Shown here one piece after another: positions 45,554-57,600 of a stretch of 64,000 nucleotides of DNA. The translations under genes and the position numbers were made by a program. The notes below the pieces were generated by a model, which made no database searches, had not been told where the DNA came from, and worked only from the letters and a program-made list of their open reading frames with translations. The number at the start of each line of letters is the position of its first letter. The stretch's first letter is position 1. The stretch comes from Terramyces sp. JEL0728 (Eukaryota > Chytridiomycota > Chytridiomycetes > Rhizophydiales > Terramycetaceae), in contig JADIIU010000002.1 in assembly GCA_027603945.1 (NCBI GenBank), positions 62,001-126,000 of the forward strand, read 5' to 3'.

Positions 45554-47252
45554 TTAATCGTGAACTTCGCCTTCCTCATCACTTGAACTGTCGTTCTTTC
45601 TACGTTTCTCCTTCTTTCGTCCGCCTTCACTGTCGCTCAAACTTTCACTTCTTTGGCGTTTCTTTCTTTCATCTTGTTTCTCCTTTAACCTTTTCATAAA
45701 TTTATCGAATGCCAGTACTCGTGAATCTTCGTCGAGCGCATGGAATTCAGCATTGATGCAACGAGAGCGCACATCTTGCCAATTATCGGAAAGTTTGATA
45801 GCAGGTGAAAGCCGCTTGAGTGTTGATCTAAATGCATCCATCTTTTTACGCAACTTTCGGTCCTGATGTCTTTTTTCATCCCGGATTTTGCTTTCTGCTT
45901 TGTATATCAACTATGGTCAGAAATGATTACATCTTCGTATGCATACTTGATATGGCTTTTAGGATAGCTGGAAAGGTATTTTTCAAACTTGGAGGTGAAT
46001 TCTTCAAACTTTGTGTTCAATGTGAAATCAAATCCACTACTCTATTGTTAAGAACAATTACCTTTACATGATCTTCAATCTTTCTACGAGACTCCCGATG
46101 AAGATTTTCCATAACCATAATTTCATCCCAAAATAGGTCAAGCGGAGACGATCCAGAGTTGCCAAGAATATTAAGGAATCGCAAGTCACCTTCCATTACT
46201 CTAAACACATTGCTCCACTTGGCATCCAAATGTATAATTCCTTTTTCTTTTAGTTCTCTCAATAGTTCGTGGTAGGCTTCCCTTTCTTTGCGTTCCTGTC
46301 TTCTTATTGCTCGAATTTTGTAGTTTCTATTCTGTCTTGCTTGGGAATCAAGAGTAAGAACATAATCTTCAAACGCGATAATGATGTCCATTGGATCCAT
46401 TTCTTTCAATTCTTGGTCTTGTTCAAAAGCTTCTTTATACATTTCCTGACATTCTTTCCATGTTGTTACAGCGGTAATTGGCAAATTTTGCAGCAACTGT
46501 TTGAATTTGGCCAAATTATTTTTCCTTTGCTCTCTTGCGGTTTCTTTTTCTTCATTGCGCAGCTCTTCAATGAATTTCAAATAGCAAGGCTTGCGATTTG
46601 CAGGATCTGTTGATTGAAAATCCGGATCGTGCTCCGCCATAGCCAATACTGATTTATATGGTGCTGCACTCCCAAACCCAAGACTGATAAACAATTTTCG
46701 CAATACTGCTTCGTCGCTTTCCTGTTTCTTTTGCTTCATCTCCAATTCTTTTGCGCGTATCACAGTACAATACTTTTCAAATCCCTCTTTACGGTCTTGC
46801 ACTGTTCTTAGAGTAAAGTACATTTCATGTCTAAAGCATTTGCGAACAACCTGCTCCCAAGTCCAATTTGGTTCTGCTCCGTTTTCCCGCAACATTTCAA
46901 AAAACTCTTCTTCTGCATCATCTCTAGACCGAAAGTGGACAAATACTGGAGGATCTACTGGATTTGGAATTTCAATTGTTGCTTCCTACTGTAAGTAAAA
47001 ATGCACCTTTTCAGCTTTATCCAGCAGTTCTTGATACTCCTCCGGCATCTCCCAAGTCGTTATTTTGGTATTGCTATTGTAATAATACTTTTTTTTCGAC
47101 TCTTTGTCAATGTATTCTTTCCAAACCGATTCTTCCAATTGTTGCTGAGTTGTAGTTTTTTCAATCTTTGGCGGCTCCCACGTTGAAACTTTTGTCAAGG
47201 CGTTGTAGTAGTAGATTCTTCCTTCTTTTGTGCGATGTTCAGACCAACTCAT
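45554..47252 (-). CDS. PRP40: U1 snRNP splicing factor Prp40 (WW and FF domains)
   Basis: Two N-terminal WW domains (MSWSEHRTKEGRIYYYN...TWEPP and WKEYIDKESKKKYYYN...TTWEMP) are followed by several FF domains (EEEFFEMLRENGAEPNWTWEQ, FKQLLQNLPITAVTTWKE, YHELLRELKEKGII). A basic/acidic tail ends in DEEGEVHD. Prp40 bridges the 5' splice site complex and branch-point proteins across the intron. Introns placed are 20-21 nt, joining AEK to EATIEIPNP, HVK to SSGFDFTL and AYED to LIYKAES. The find is relevant because an intron of 20 nt leaves almost no room for the bridged complexes. Length is near 540 residues, similar to yeast. Confidence 0.9.
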
Positions 47253-47446
47253 TGGAGATCAAAAAATTTGAACTGGAAATTTGTAAAACTTTTCGCAATA
47301 AATTAGAGGGAAATATCTGCTGGACAATGAAGGAGTGGCCGACTAGATTAACGTCCACTACTTGCGAGAAAGAGTTGATTATATTATCACGTGCATTAAT
47401 GGTGTCCTAAAGAGAAAATGTCCAGAAATATTCTTGCTAATCTTTT

Positions 47447-47936
47447 ATGTTGGGACAAGAAATGACTCCATTATTAGTTAAAAAGTTATCTGAATTTGGC
47501 CAATTACCTACCAGAGGCTCACCAATGGCTGCTGGTTATGATCTGTATGCTGCCCACCACACTATCATTCCTGCAAAAGGCAAAGTAATTGTACCAACTG
47601 ATATATCAATTGCACTGCCAGAAGGCACTTATGGCAGGGTAGCCCCAAGATCTGGTTTGGCGGTTAAACACTTTTTAGATGTTGGAGCTGGTGTAATTGA
47701 TAGAGATTACAGAGGGCCAGTTGGTGTGGTAATGTTCAACTTTAGTGATGTAGATTTCACCGGTAATTGTTGCTAATATAGTTGAACGCGGTGATCGCAT
47801 TGCCCAGTTGGTAATCGAACGAATTGCCACCCCAGATGTGCTTGAAGTTGAAGATTTGGACCAAACCGTCCGTGGCGATGGCGGGTATGGATCTACTGGA
47901 GTAAAAAAGGCCAAAGTTGAAGGACAATATGAATAA
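47447..47936 (+). CDS. DUT1: dUTP diphosphatase (dUTPase)
   Basis: A trimeric dUTPase of about 156 residues that hydrolyses dUTP to dUMP and keeps uracil out of DNA. Motifs in order are AAGYDLYAA (motif 1), [10 protein letters not shown] (motif 2), [17 protein letters not shown] (motif 3), [13 protein letters not shown] (motif 4) and the glycine-rich GDGGYGSTG (motif 5). One 19-nt intron (47763-47781) joins DVDFT to VERGDRIAQ. Without it the frame ends at NCC and motifs 4 and 5 are lost. The start at 47447 gives [10 protein letters not shown]; a second ATG five codons on is possible. The upstream gap of 194 bp to divergent PRP40 holds nothing recognisable. Confidence 0.93.
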
Positions 47937-48021
47937 ATATCACTGAATTACTCTTGTCTGTAACAAGTCACTTGGATTCGGCAGAACTGGTAAATATAGT
48001 CGCATCAATAATTTATTACAT

Positions 48022-48408
48022 TCAATTCATCTCTACATCTTTCCCGTTCCCATCTACTTCTTTTTTGTAGACAGCTTTATATAGTACAATTTGGCCCTGA
48101 TCTGGCGGTATTTCAAACAATGGATTTTGGACTTTGAAATCTACAATATTTTTATAGAACGAATCCGGAGGAAGCTTATGATTGAACACTAACTCTTCAA
48201 TAGAATCTTCTTCTTCCTTGATCACTTTTAATTTCGACTGTCCAGGTTTAAGCTGCATTTTCTCAACCTGTTGTATTATTTTCTCGTGTAATGCAACCCG
48301 TTTTCTTGGTGATATCGCCAGTGAGGATGTCAGAGTTGCCAATTCGAAATCATGAAAATCTTCGTCGTCCTCCTGATCAATATCTATTTTGTGATGCGCT
48401 CGTTTCAT
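48022..48408 (-). CDS. Hypothetical protein, 128 residues
   Basis: A single-exon ORF that I do not recognise. The N-terminus mixes basic and acidic residues (MKRAHHKIDIDQEDDEDFHDFEL). A predicted helix follows (RVALHEKIIQQVEKMQLK), then a mixed C-terminal half with ELVFNHKLPPDSFYKNIVDFKV. There is no signal peptide or membrane helix. Its ATG lies 25 bp from that of the divergent Sel1-repeat gene. That arrangement, shared with other confirmed gene pairs here, supports it being real. Confidence 0.55.
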   Translation of the reverse strand: MKRAHHKIDIDQEDDEDFHDFELATLTSSLAISPRKRVALHEKIIQQVEKMQLKPGQSKLKVIKEEEDSIEELVFNHKLPPDSFYKNIVDFKVQNPLFEIPPDQGQIVLYKAVYKKEVDGNGKDVEMN

Positions 48409-48433
48409 TTGCTAAATTTTCTAGGAACGCTGG

Positions 48434-49396
48434 ATGAACAAAGTAAAGGAATTACTGCCGCCAGACAAGATTCTCACTGAGCTATATACCAGGAAATACA
48501 TATCGCTCAATGCAAAGCAGCAGAAGCAGTTGATTCTTAATTTAATTGAAAACAAACCGCTGGCCCTTACAAACGACCCTAGAGACTTTATTCAGCTTGG
48601 GAATGTGCTAAGCAAGAACCCAAACGGAAAGAATTATGCGCTGCAGCTGTATAAAAAAGGATACGAATTGGGTTCCAGTGACGCTGAATTCATGTATGCG
48701 AAATTACTATCGGAAGGGTTCAAAGGACAGAAGGGAAATAACAATGAAGCAATGAAGCATATTAAAAAGTTGGCAGCTGGAAACCATGGACTGGCGAATC
48801 ACGTCCTTGCATTAAAATCGCAAGCAAGCGGAGATATCAAATCCAGTCTGTCCTATCTAAACAAAGCAGCCGATAACGGAGCTCTTGAATCCATGCTGAT
48901 GCTCGGTGAATATTACAAGTCTGGCAAATATTTAACGAAGGATCTGCAGAAATCTCTTGAATGGTTGACCAAAGCACAGGAAATACCAAGGGCTGCACTG
49001 TTACTTGCAGAGTTTTACAAATCAGGAGACTTGGTAGAGCAGGATTCAGCCAAAGTTTTAGAATTGACGCTCGTCGCGGCTAATGCTGGAATTCCAGTCG
49101 CTCAGCACAATGCCGCCAGTCTGTATTTTGAACAAGGCAATGTTCTGTTTGCGATAGAGTACTTTAAAATGGCAGCCACGCAAAAGTACGTCCAATCAAT
49201 GTTTACCCTTGGGACCCTGTATGAAAATGGATACAGAGATGTCAAAAGGAATGGGAGGTTAGCCTGGCTTTACTATAATATGGTCGTTGAAGAGTACAAA
49301 GGTGCCTTTGAAGATCGCACAGCGTTTGATAAATCAAAGGAAGCACTAGAAAGGGTAAAGGTTGAACATGTAGAGCCTACTTGTATTATTCAATAA
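48434..49396 (+). CDS. Sel1/TPR-like repeat protein with C-terminal CaaX box
   Basis: A single-exon protein of 320 residues built of Sel1-like helical repeats, with units such as AEFMYAKLLSEGFKG, ESMLMLGEYYKSGKY, AALLLAEFYKSGDL and SMFTLGTLYENGY. Sel1 repeats serve as protein-binding scaffolds. The last four residues are CIIQ, a good farnesylation box (cysteine, two aliphatics, glutamine), so the protein may be anchored to membranes by a lipid. Fungal chitin-synthase regulators of the Chs4/Skt5 type combine Sel1 repeats with a prenyl tail, and that is one candidate identity. This is inference. Confidence 0.7.
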   Translation: MNKVKELLPPDKILTELYTRKYISLNAKQQKQLILNLIENKPLALTNDPRDFIQLGNVLSKNPNGKNYALQLYKKGYELGSSDAEFMYAKLLSEGFKGQKGNNNEAMKHIKKLAAGNHGLANHVLALKSQASGDIKSSLSYLNKAADNGALESMLMLGEYYKSGKYLTKDLQKSLEWLTKAQEIPRAALLLAEFYKSGDLVEQDSAKVLELTLVAANAGIPVAQHNAASLYFEQGNVLFAIEYFKMAATQKYVQSMFTLGTLYENGYRDVKRNGRLAWLYYNMVVEEYKGAFEDRTAFDKSKEALERVKVEHVEPTCIIQ

Positions 49397-49449
49397 ACAC
49401 TATTTGGAGGATTTTTTTGGACAATCTCTAAAACAAGTTTTTTTGATCT

Positions 49450-50268
49450 ATGGAAAATACAGTAATAACATTGGAACAGCTGGAGCATACACCGTCGTAC
49501 AAGCACGGCTACTCTCCTAAGCTCGAACGAGATATCAGGATTCTATGTTGCAGATTTATCGAAAGTGCTACTATTATACTACGACTGTATTTATAAATAA
49601 CACTAGTCCCCAAATTACCGCCGCAACTGCCCAGGTGTTATTGCATAGATTCTTTTTCGTTGAATCGATAGGATCTATACCATTACTAAATGTAATTGGC
49701 GGGTGCTTGTATCTTGCTTCAAAACTCGAAGAAAGCCCAAGGAGACTACGAGAAATACTGACAGTGTTGGACTATCTTTACAAAAGATCTGAGAATTTAC
49801 CAGATACGTTATTGAATATTTCACATCCAGTAATTTTCATTAATATTAGTCGTACTTTGAGAAACGTGATGGGCTACTGAACGCTGAAATTCAGATTCTG
49901 GCAAAGTTGTCATTCAATGTACACGTTGAACACCCGCATGGATTCATGATGAATTATCTATCTTCGCTTGGCTTGTCAGATCATGCGAGAATTCCCCAAC
50001 TTGCATTGAATTATCTCAATGATAGGTACATGCAACTAACAACAGTCTTTGTACTATCATCCATGTGTTGTATCAGCCGCAAATAATTGCCGTTGGAGTT
50101 GTCTTCCTGGCTGCTAGCGTCTGTAACTATCCGTTGCCAAGCCAGCCTGCATGGTATGAAGTGTTTGACGCTGAATTGGCGGATTTGGAGCTGATTTCCT
50201 GTCTCATACTGGAGATTTATGAAATTAAATCAAAGCTAAACCGAATCCCTAAAGAGTTGAAATTGTAA
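49450..50268 (+). CDS. Cyclin L (transcription/splicing cyclin)
   Basis: Two cyclin boxes. The spliced reading has ERDIRILCCRFIESATIILRLPQITAATAQVLLHRFF and then CLYLASKLEESPRRLREIL, matching cyclin L (ATGQVLFQRFF, LASKIEEAPRRIRDVI). SFNVHVEHPHGFMMNYL, LNDSLCTIIHVLYQPQIIA and a third conserved block follow. Cyclin L pairs with CDK11-type kinases in transcription and splicing. Three 20-nt introns (49587-49606, 49830-49849, 50026-50045) all fall in conserved motifs. There is no arginine/serine-rich tail, unlike animal cyclin L. A cyclin K/T identity is less likely given the HPH motif. Confidence 0.82.
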
Positions 50269-50417
50269 TAAAAATTGTAAATTTACCAGGAATTGGAACC
50301 GTTCTAATATCTAGAACCTGCATTGCATTTTCTTGGTTTTGGTATCTTCCCCCAGAATGTGAAATAGAATCATGTGTCAAGACTTTCCTCCGCATTTTTC
50401 AACATCCAAAAAATAGT

Positions 50418-52588
50418 ATGGGTAAAGTTAAATTACCTCCACACATAGAGGAGCTTGTACAAACATATATCCAGCATAAACCTAAAATCCAGCGCGGATT
50501 TCTGGCATTCGCTTTTGTGACTATTGCTCTACGTATTCGTTCGTCATTCAACAAACCCCAAAAAACGGATGAACCGTCAAAGTTATCGAAAGGAAAGAAG
50601 GGAAAGAAAGTGGTTGGCGAGGTAGATGCTGTGTTTTTAGCTCGATTTCACCGTATATTTAAAATTATTGTTCCTGGAGTTACTTCCAAGGAATTTTGGT
50701 TGTTGACTTTATTCTCTGGATTCTTGGTATTTGGTTTTAATGTAGATGGGAAGGACTGCTTTGTCTCTCTACGTTGCTAAATTGGATGGCCAGATTGTTT
50801 CCGCTCTTGTTCGTGGAAATGGAAGACAGTTCTTGTTGAGCATCTTGTTTTGGATGTTGGTGGCATTACCTGCGACCTATACAAATTCAATGCTGACTTA
50901 TTTACAAGGCAAATTGGCGATTGGCTTCCGCACCCGCTTAACCAACTATTTACATGGCAGATACTTGAACAATATGATGTTTTACAAAATTGCAAATTTG
51001 GACGATCGATTAAAGAATGCAGATCAACTGATTACTCAAGATATTACAAAATTCTGTGACAAAGTAGCAGAGCTGTATTCAAACTTGACTAAGCCGGTGC
51101 TTGACACTTTGTTGTACAACTGGCAATTGATTAATAATGTCGGTGGTGAAGGTGTGTTTTCTATGAATGTTCTGGTTCAAATAACAGCAGCAATTATCAG
51201 GGTGTTGACGCCGCCATTCGGGAAAATGGTTGCAGAAGAGCAGCGTTTGGAAGGTATTTATGGCTGATATTAGGCGACTTCCGCTTTATTCATTCTCGAT
51301 TGATCGAAAATGCTGAAGAAATTGCATTGTACGGGGGAGCCGAACTGGAAAAGAAGAACTTGGATAAATCGTACATTGCATTGTACAAGCATGTTCGAAA
51401 GATCTTTTCAGCCAGAATTTGGCACTCAATGTTGGAAGATTTTGTAATCAAATATTTCTGGGGTGCTGCGGGCTATATGCTTTGCGCAGTCCCAGTATTC
51501 TTTGATGTTGCTACACAATCTGTTGCGGGAGAAGTCGGGGAAAGAACCCAGCATTTCGTTACCAACCGTAGAATCCTTGTTTCCGCGTCTGATGCATTTG
51601 GGAGAATTATGTAAACGCAATTAACTGTAGGTATTCTTATAGAGAAATTTCTGAATTGGCGGGTTACACTTCTAGAGTAGCAACCCTGATGGCAATTTTT
51701 GATGATATTGAAAACGACAAGTATGTAAAGCAATTGGTTGCCAATGCCAGCCCAGCGATTTTGAGTCAGAGAGGTGAAATTCAAAAATCAGACATTATCG
51801 AGTTTGAAAAAGTGCCAATTGTTGCACCAAATGGAGATGTGCTAGTCAAAGAATTGACATTCCATGTTCGCCCTGGAATGCACTTGTTGATTGTTGGACC
51901 GAACGGCTCTGGTAAATCTTCGCTGTTTAGAATTCTTGGTGGATTATGGCCAGTGTGCGGTGGTGTTGTATCCAAGCCCGATATTAAATCTGTATTTTAT
52001 ATCCCCCAAAGACCGTATTTGACACTTGGAACATTACGAGACCAAATTATTTATCCAGACACTCACAAGCAAATGCAAGCTAAAGGCGTAACAGATCAGC
52101 AACTGATTGATATCTTGGCAATTGTGAATATCTCTGGAATTGTTGAAAGAGAAGGCGGATTTGATGTTGAAAAAGACTGGAAAGATGTTTTAGCTGGCGG
52201 CGACAAGCAGAGAATCGCAATGGCGAGATTGTTCTACCACAAACCTAAATACGCTATTCTCGATGAGTGTACGTCGTCTGTTGGTATGGATATTGAAAAG
52301 ATTATGTATGAACACTCTCAAGAGCTTGGTATCTCATTGATTACTGTGTCGCACAGACCTTCTCTCTGGAAATATCACAATTGGATCCTTCAGGTAAATT
52401 TTGATTAATGCGAGTACGATGGACAAGGGGGATATGTTTTTACCAGACTGAACGCAGCCAAGCGATTAGCTTTGCAAGAAGAAAAGAACGAAATTGAGCA
52501 AAAGTTGATCGAAGCACCAAAGCTGAAGCTAAGGCTTGCAGAGTTGCGTGAACTGTTAGCGGAACAAAAAAAGGTAAAGCGCTTGTAA
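50418..52588 (+). CDS. Peroxisomal ABC half-transporter, ABCD family
   Basis: Imports very-long-chain acyl-CoA into peroxisomes. The N-terminal transmembrane region contains the ABCD EAA-like segment [24 protein letters not shown]. The nucleotide-binding domain has Walker [10 protein letters not shown], the signature LAGGDKQR (family LSGGEKQR) and Walker [10 protein letters not shown], followed by the H-loop [14 protein letters not shown]. Introns are 50728-50746, 51254-51273, 51611-51630 and 52394-52414 (19-21 nt). The last one extends the C-terminus into a coiled tail ending QKKVKRL. About 690 residues is right for a half transporter. It forms a plausible functional pair with the SKL-tagged NUDIX enzyme at 15.2 kb. 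Confidence 0.9.
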
Positions 52589-52695
52589 AAACATATCAGA
52601 TTGATCTACAGGATGAACTTTGGGGTGCTTAATAAAGAATATGTTGTCTTCAGTTTTAGCTTTTGAAGCCACATTTCAAGTTTTTCAATTTCAAA

Positions 52696-53209
52696 ATGTC
52701 GTTTGTTAGGAATGACTTTCGAGAACAGACAGCCGATGAAAGATATGGAGTACCAGAGAACTTTTTGGAAATCGAAGTCCGAGATCCGCAACTGAAAGGG
52801 GATAAGACTAAATATATGGATTATGAAGTTGTTTTAAGAGTAGCAATTCGAATAACAGTAGACTAATTTACCATCATTCAAGTTGAAGGAATCCAGCGTT
52901 CGAAGACGTTATAGCGATTTTGAATGGCTAAAGGATGCTCTTGAACGAGAAAGTACAAGGTATTCGGTGACTGATGGGTAGAGTGAATATCCCTTCGCTT
53001 CCAGGAAAAGTATTCACAAACCGATTTTCGGAAGAAGTAATTGAGCACAGAAGACAAGGCTTGGAGCGATTCATGCAAATGTAAATATCAACTAAAATAG
53101 TGCTGCTGGACATCCGCTCCTTCAAACTGGATCAAAGATTTTGGGTCCATTCATACAAGGTATATGCAATTAACCGGTAGACCCTAATTGGTCAAAGCAT
53201 AACTACTAG
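52696..53209 (+). CDS. SNX3: Sorting nexin 3 (PX domain)
   Basis: A small PX-only protein of about 140 residues that binds PI3P on endosomes and works with retromer. The start [28 protein letters not shown] is typical of SNX3/Grd19. Four introns (52840-52861, 52960-52981, 53081-53100, 53160-53180; 20-22 nt) cut a coding sequence of only about 430 nt. They produce in turn [38 protein letters not shown] and [12 protein letters not shown]. The [10 protein letters not shown] phosphoinositide site is intact. No reading frame longer than 70 codons survives in the genomic sequence, so ordinary gene finders would miss it. Confidence 0.92.
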
Positions 53210-53250
53210 TGTTATTACGTAATTACAGCACGACGTGATTTTATCATTTT

Positions 53251-54582
53251 ATGAATAAAGTATTGCCACCTTTAAATACATTGCCAGCGAGTATTACAGA
53301 GTTTGATCCAAATGCAAATATTTCTGCCTCAGGATCCACCTTGCCGCCAGCAAGAGCTCAGGCTTTTATCGCGATATTCGAGGATGCATTGGAGCAATTA
53401 TCTGTACTGGGAGACATTACGCCAGAAGCAATGAAATCGGATAACAAGCAAGTACATTAAAAATAATATGTAGTTGGCAGAAAAAATTACAAAGATTCTG
53501 AACGAGCAAAGGACTTTGCAGGAAAAATATCAGGAATTGTTGATAGAAAGAGATCAGTCAAAGCTGATGGCTAATAAGATGAAATTTAAGGAGATACAAT
53601 CGACTTTGACAGATATAAATAATCAGATAATGCAATTAACACAAAGTAACTTGAAGTTAAAACCTAGCATTGGGTCGATTATTGAAAACACATCCTAGTG
53701 TTGCACAGAATCTACTAAAGATCCAACAAGAACGGAGCGCTCTGCAAGCATTGCTCGGTAGATCCATAAGAGAATTGAAAGAGAATCGGTTTGAATCCTT
53801 GATCCAAACTGTGGAAGAGGAATACAAGAAAAGAAACACTCTTCAAAATACAATCAACAAGTAGCATTAATTAACCATAGAGAGAACGATGCTTTGGAGA
53901 ACCTCAAAGAGCTCCAGCGGGAGCTTGCCAACGAAAAGAAACTGATCCATGATGAAACCAACGATAGAAACCAAGTTATACAGCAGCTGAAAGACACAAT
54001 CCAAGAAATTAATTCTTTGACAGTATCAGAACAAAAATACATCAAAAAGGAGGTGAAAGCGCATGAAAACAGTGTCAAATTGAACTGCTCGCAAAGAGAA
54101 GCTCAGCTGTTGGCAGAAAAGAACCAATTGCTAAATAAAATCAAACAAGAAGGTGCAGCTCACAACAAGATCATGGAATTCCTGGCAGTGCAAAGAAACA
54201 ATTTGGAAACAAGCATTCAAGAGTGGATGGTCCGGTATGAAGAAGATACAGAAGCAAAAACGCAAGAATTAGAGAGCCTTAAAGTTAGAAGAACTCAGGA
54301 TTTGGATAAATTTGAAGAATTAGTATCTTCATATGAGTCTCTAGAAAAGATTGTAGATGAAGATAGAAAGATCAGGGCTCAAGAAGCAGAAGAAGTGAGA
54401 ATCCATGGAAATAGACTTAAGGCCGCACTGCAAATTCAAAGATGGTATAGAAAGCAAAGGAGAATTAGGGCACAATTAGTAAATAGTAATAACCATAGTC
54501 TGCCGCGAAAGCTCCAGTCAAAGGCGCGAAAGGAAAAGGCAAAAAGAGTGCTGGCAAGAAAGGGAAAAAAGGCAAAAAATAA
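53251..54582 (+). CDS. IQCG: IQCG / dynein regulatory complex subunit 9-like
   Basis: A coiled-coil protein of about 415 residues. Family blocks are QEINSLTVSEQKYIKKEVKAHENSV, NLETSIQEWMVRYEEDTEAKTQEL, an IQ motif (ALQIQRWYRKQRRIRAQL) and a lysine/glycine tail. These agree with IQCG/DRC9, a nexin-link component of motile flagella that binds calmodulin. Four introns (53452-53473, 53646-53667, 53861-53880, 54479-54498; 20-22 nt) are needed. The last one extends the protein into the KGKGKK-type tail typical of IQCG. IQCD/DRC10 is a less likely alternative. It converges on NUP133 with 19 bp between stop codons. Confidence 0.78.
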
Positions 54583-54601
54583 AACCCTATGCTTGGTCTT
54601 T

Positions 54602-57600
54602 TTATTGATCGATTTCCATTTCGCTATTTGTTGACCTGCATAACACTATGCACTGTTGAAGGAAAGGATCTAATTGTGCATTCCTAACTAACCTTTCAAG
54701 TGCATATTGCTCTTCTTGATAAAGTAAACTTATTTGGGTAATCTGCTCTTGAGTCAGCTCTGGGAAGATGAGCGATAGGTCGATTGAGGTATCGAGTGAA
54801 ATCTCGCTTGGCGAAGGAATTTGTATGTGCTCTTCAGGAAGATCCTTGCCGTCTACAGTTAACAAAAGTTTACAAATTCCCAGGATAAGGTAGTACATAT
54901 TGGTTTGCTTAAGAGCAGCAATTAAATCCTCATCTGAAGTAGCGCGAGATCTTTCATGCAGTTCGTTCCAGCTATATTAATTTGTATTTACTCATCGCTC
55001 AGCCAGCATTTCCTCCAAATTCCAATCAATTGATATTCCAAAATTTCATTGCTAACAGAGTTGATTTCCGAATCCAATGCAGCTTGTAAGAGCTCCCAAG
55101 CAGAAAAGAAATTGTCGTTCGTGGCGGAATTCTGATAAGTGAGGATAGAAGTGATTTCCCCAAATTGCAACTTTTGCAGTCCAAGCAGTTTTTGAATGCC
55201 CCGTTTAATTACAGGAATCGTTGGCTTGGCACCATGGGCCGCTCCAGAGAAATCGTGTTCCATAATAAAGTTCAGGGTATTATCAACACTCTCTTCTGGA
55301 TCAATTCCGTTTTCAGACACGCGCAACAGGAAATCGTCCAGAATGGTCTTTTGTTGCATAATGAAGTCTTCAGCGGTGTTAAATATTATAACTATGTTTA
55401 GTTGAAATTTACGTTTATCTTCGGAAATCGATTGCTTTGTATTCAAATACGCCAATTTTGAGAGTGCAACGCAAACAGCTTGTTTGTTAAAATCGCTTTC
55501 TTCCTCTGCAACCGTCCACAACATTTTAGAAGCGTCTTCGAATTGGCCGTGATTAATGTATTGAATCCAAGATAGATACAGCAAGTTGTTTTTCTGCAGA
55601 TATTCTTGGAGATATTCTGGGTTTTCTTTGTCTTGTTCAAGCAAAGCGGTCAACTGATCTCTATCAAAATAAGCTTGGTAAAGGATCTGGGCAAATTCAT
55701 TCCCGAACCTGGCAATATAGTTGCGAGCTCTTGATTCAACATCATTTTGCTCCATAGTCAGCCCAACCAATGTATCCAAGTCGTAGAAGGTTTCTGCAAG
55801 GTAAAACGCACCTTCCCATTGATTGTAATGCCAAAGATAATCAATCGCTTTCTTTTGAAAGACCTGGTACGATATCATTAGCTCTTCTTGGACAGACTCG
55901 CTGACTCCAGTAGTTTTTAAATAATTCTTGCGATCATGGAATGACTGTAATAGATATTGAGAAATATTTAGTAGCTGTTTGAGCATCTTTTCCTTTAATC
56001 TTTTTGGGTCATCAAACACCTGTTCAAACGAGTCCAGGTTCAGATTTTGAACATCAATTTCACCAACATTTTTCTCTAGCAGATCAATCGCAGTTGTGAC
56101 CAATTCAAACTGGATTTGCAATGAATTAAGAATTTCGCTAGTACCAGTCCAAGGCTCGATGCTAAAATAATTCTTTTCGATATTGTATAGCGAGAGGTTT
56201 TCTGTTCGGTATGCAAATCCAGCACCTAGAACAAGGTTTATGATTTTGGTTGATTCATAAACAGACAGCAAATTAGGGTAATTAGCATTGCTGTTCAGAG
56301 CTTGCTGGACTCCAGACTGCATGTAGATGATGAATTTTGGCAAGTCGTAAGCTTCAGTCCTGAAAAACTCTCGTAGGGTTTTATCAGTAACATATGTGGT
56401 GATAGTACGGTCCAGCAACATCAAGTAGGACTCATCTTCCAGGCTGGCAGGGTGGACATTCATATGCTTTAATACTGCATTTTGGTAGAGCCACAATTCT
56501 CTCATTGCTGCAACCTTTTCAGCATTGAAGAGCAATCCAAACGCAGTTGCATCCAATAGCTAATTTAATCTATAGCTTACGTTATGGACCAGATTATTTC
56601 GCTTCAACGTCTGAATTATTTCATCAAGTCTGTATAAGCAATCATTCATGTATGTCGAATCATCCACGACGTTAACCAAATGCCTATTTTCACATTTCAT
56701 GATAGAATTAGATAGCTGTAAACACGGTTGATTGATATCCGAGGAAATGCTTCTCAAATTGAATGAAATTGGGTTTGCAGATTTTCCAAAGAAAATTGCT
56801 TGCTCCAGCTTGTCATAAGTATCTGCAAATTCATCTTGTTCAATTTCCTTTGGAACAATTCTCGTTAGACCATTCTTACTTGTACTTTTTCTTGTTGAAA
56901 GAAATATCCAGCTCCAGAATTGCTTGGTTTGTAAATGCAATTGCTAAACCCCTACTTTCTGATTCCATGGTAAACCTGGAGTTATCAATCCCAAATCCAG
57001 TGATTTCAAACTTTAAATTAACCGGGTGTTCGTAGTCATATTCCGCTTCAGAAAAGGTAGACGAAACAATACAGATCCTTGAGGAATATAGGAAGCATAT
57101 CGGGCCGCCATTGGCCAAGGAAAGCTTCAAATCCTGAAATCAGCAAGTTCTGTACCTCGTCGTTGCTTTCCAAGTCGAATTTGAAACTCTTTATCCAAGA
57201 AACTACAAATTGGCTACCTGCGTCTTGAAGCACTGCTAGATGGTATTTTAAGGTATTTTCGATCGACTTCAAGAGTAACACTACACTGCCATCCCTAGCA
57301 ATGTCCATGTCAACTACCTCCACATATTGAGGGAAATACGATGAAACTATCCTTTGAATACTGGTTTCAATGGAAAAGGTATCTTGCTGAGAAGAAATGG
57401 ACCATCTCTGCAAATGTTTGTTGGTTAAAATATAAAAACGTCTTTGTCAAGGCCAGAATACCTGCTATTTTCTCTCAGCGAGTGAAACTTTGCAGTGAGG
57501 ATCCTTTCATTTCCTTGGACAATGGATTTGCTATCTCCGCCAAACCCAAGCAAATAAATTACGCCGGTTCTTCTATTCAAGTACTGATAAGTTAATTCCT

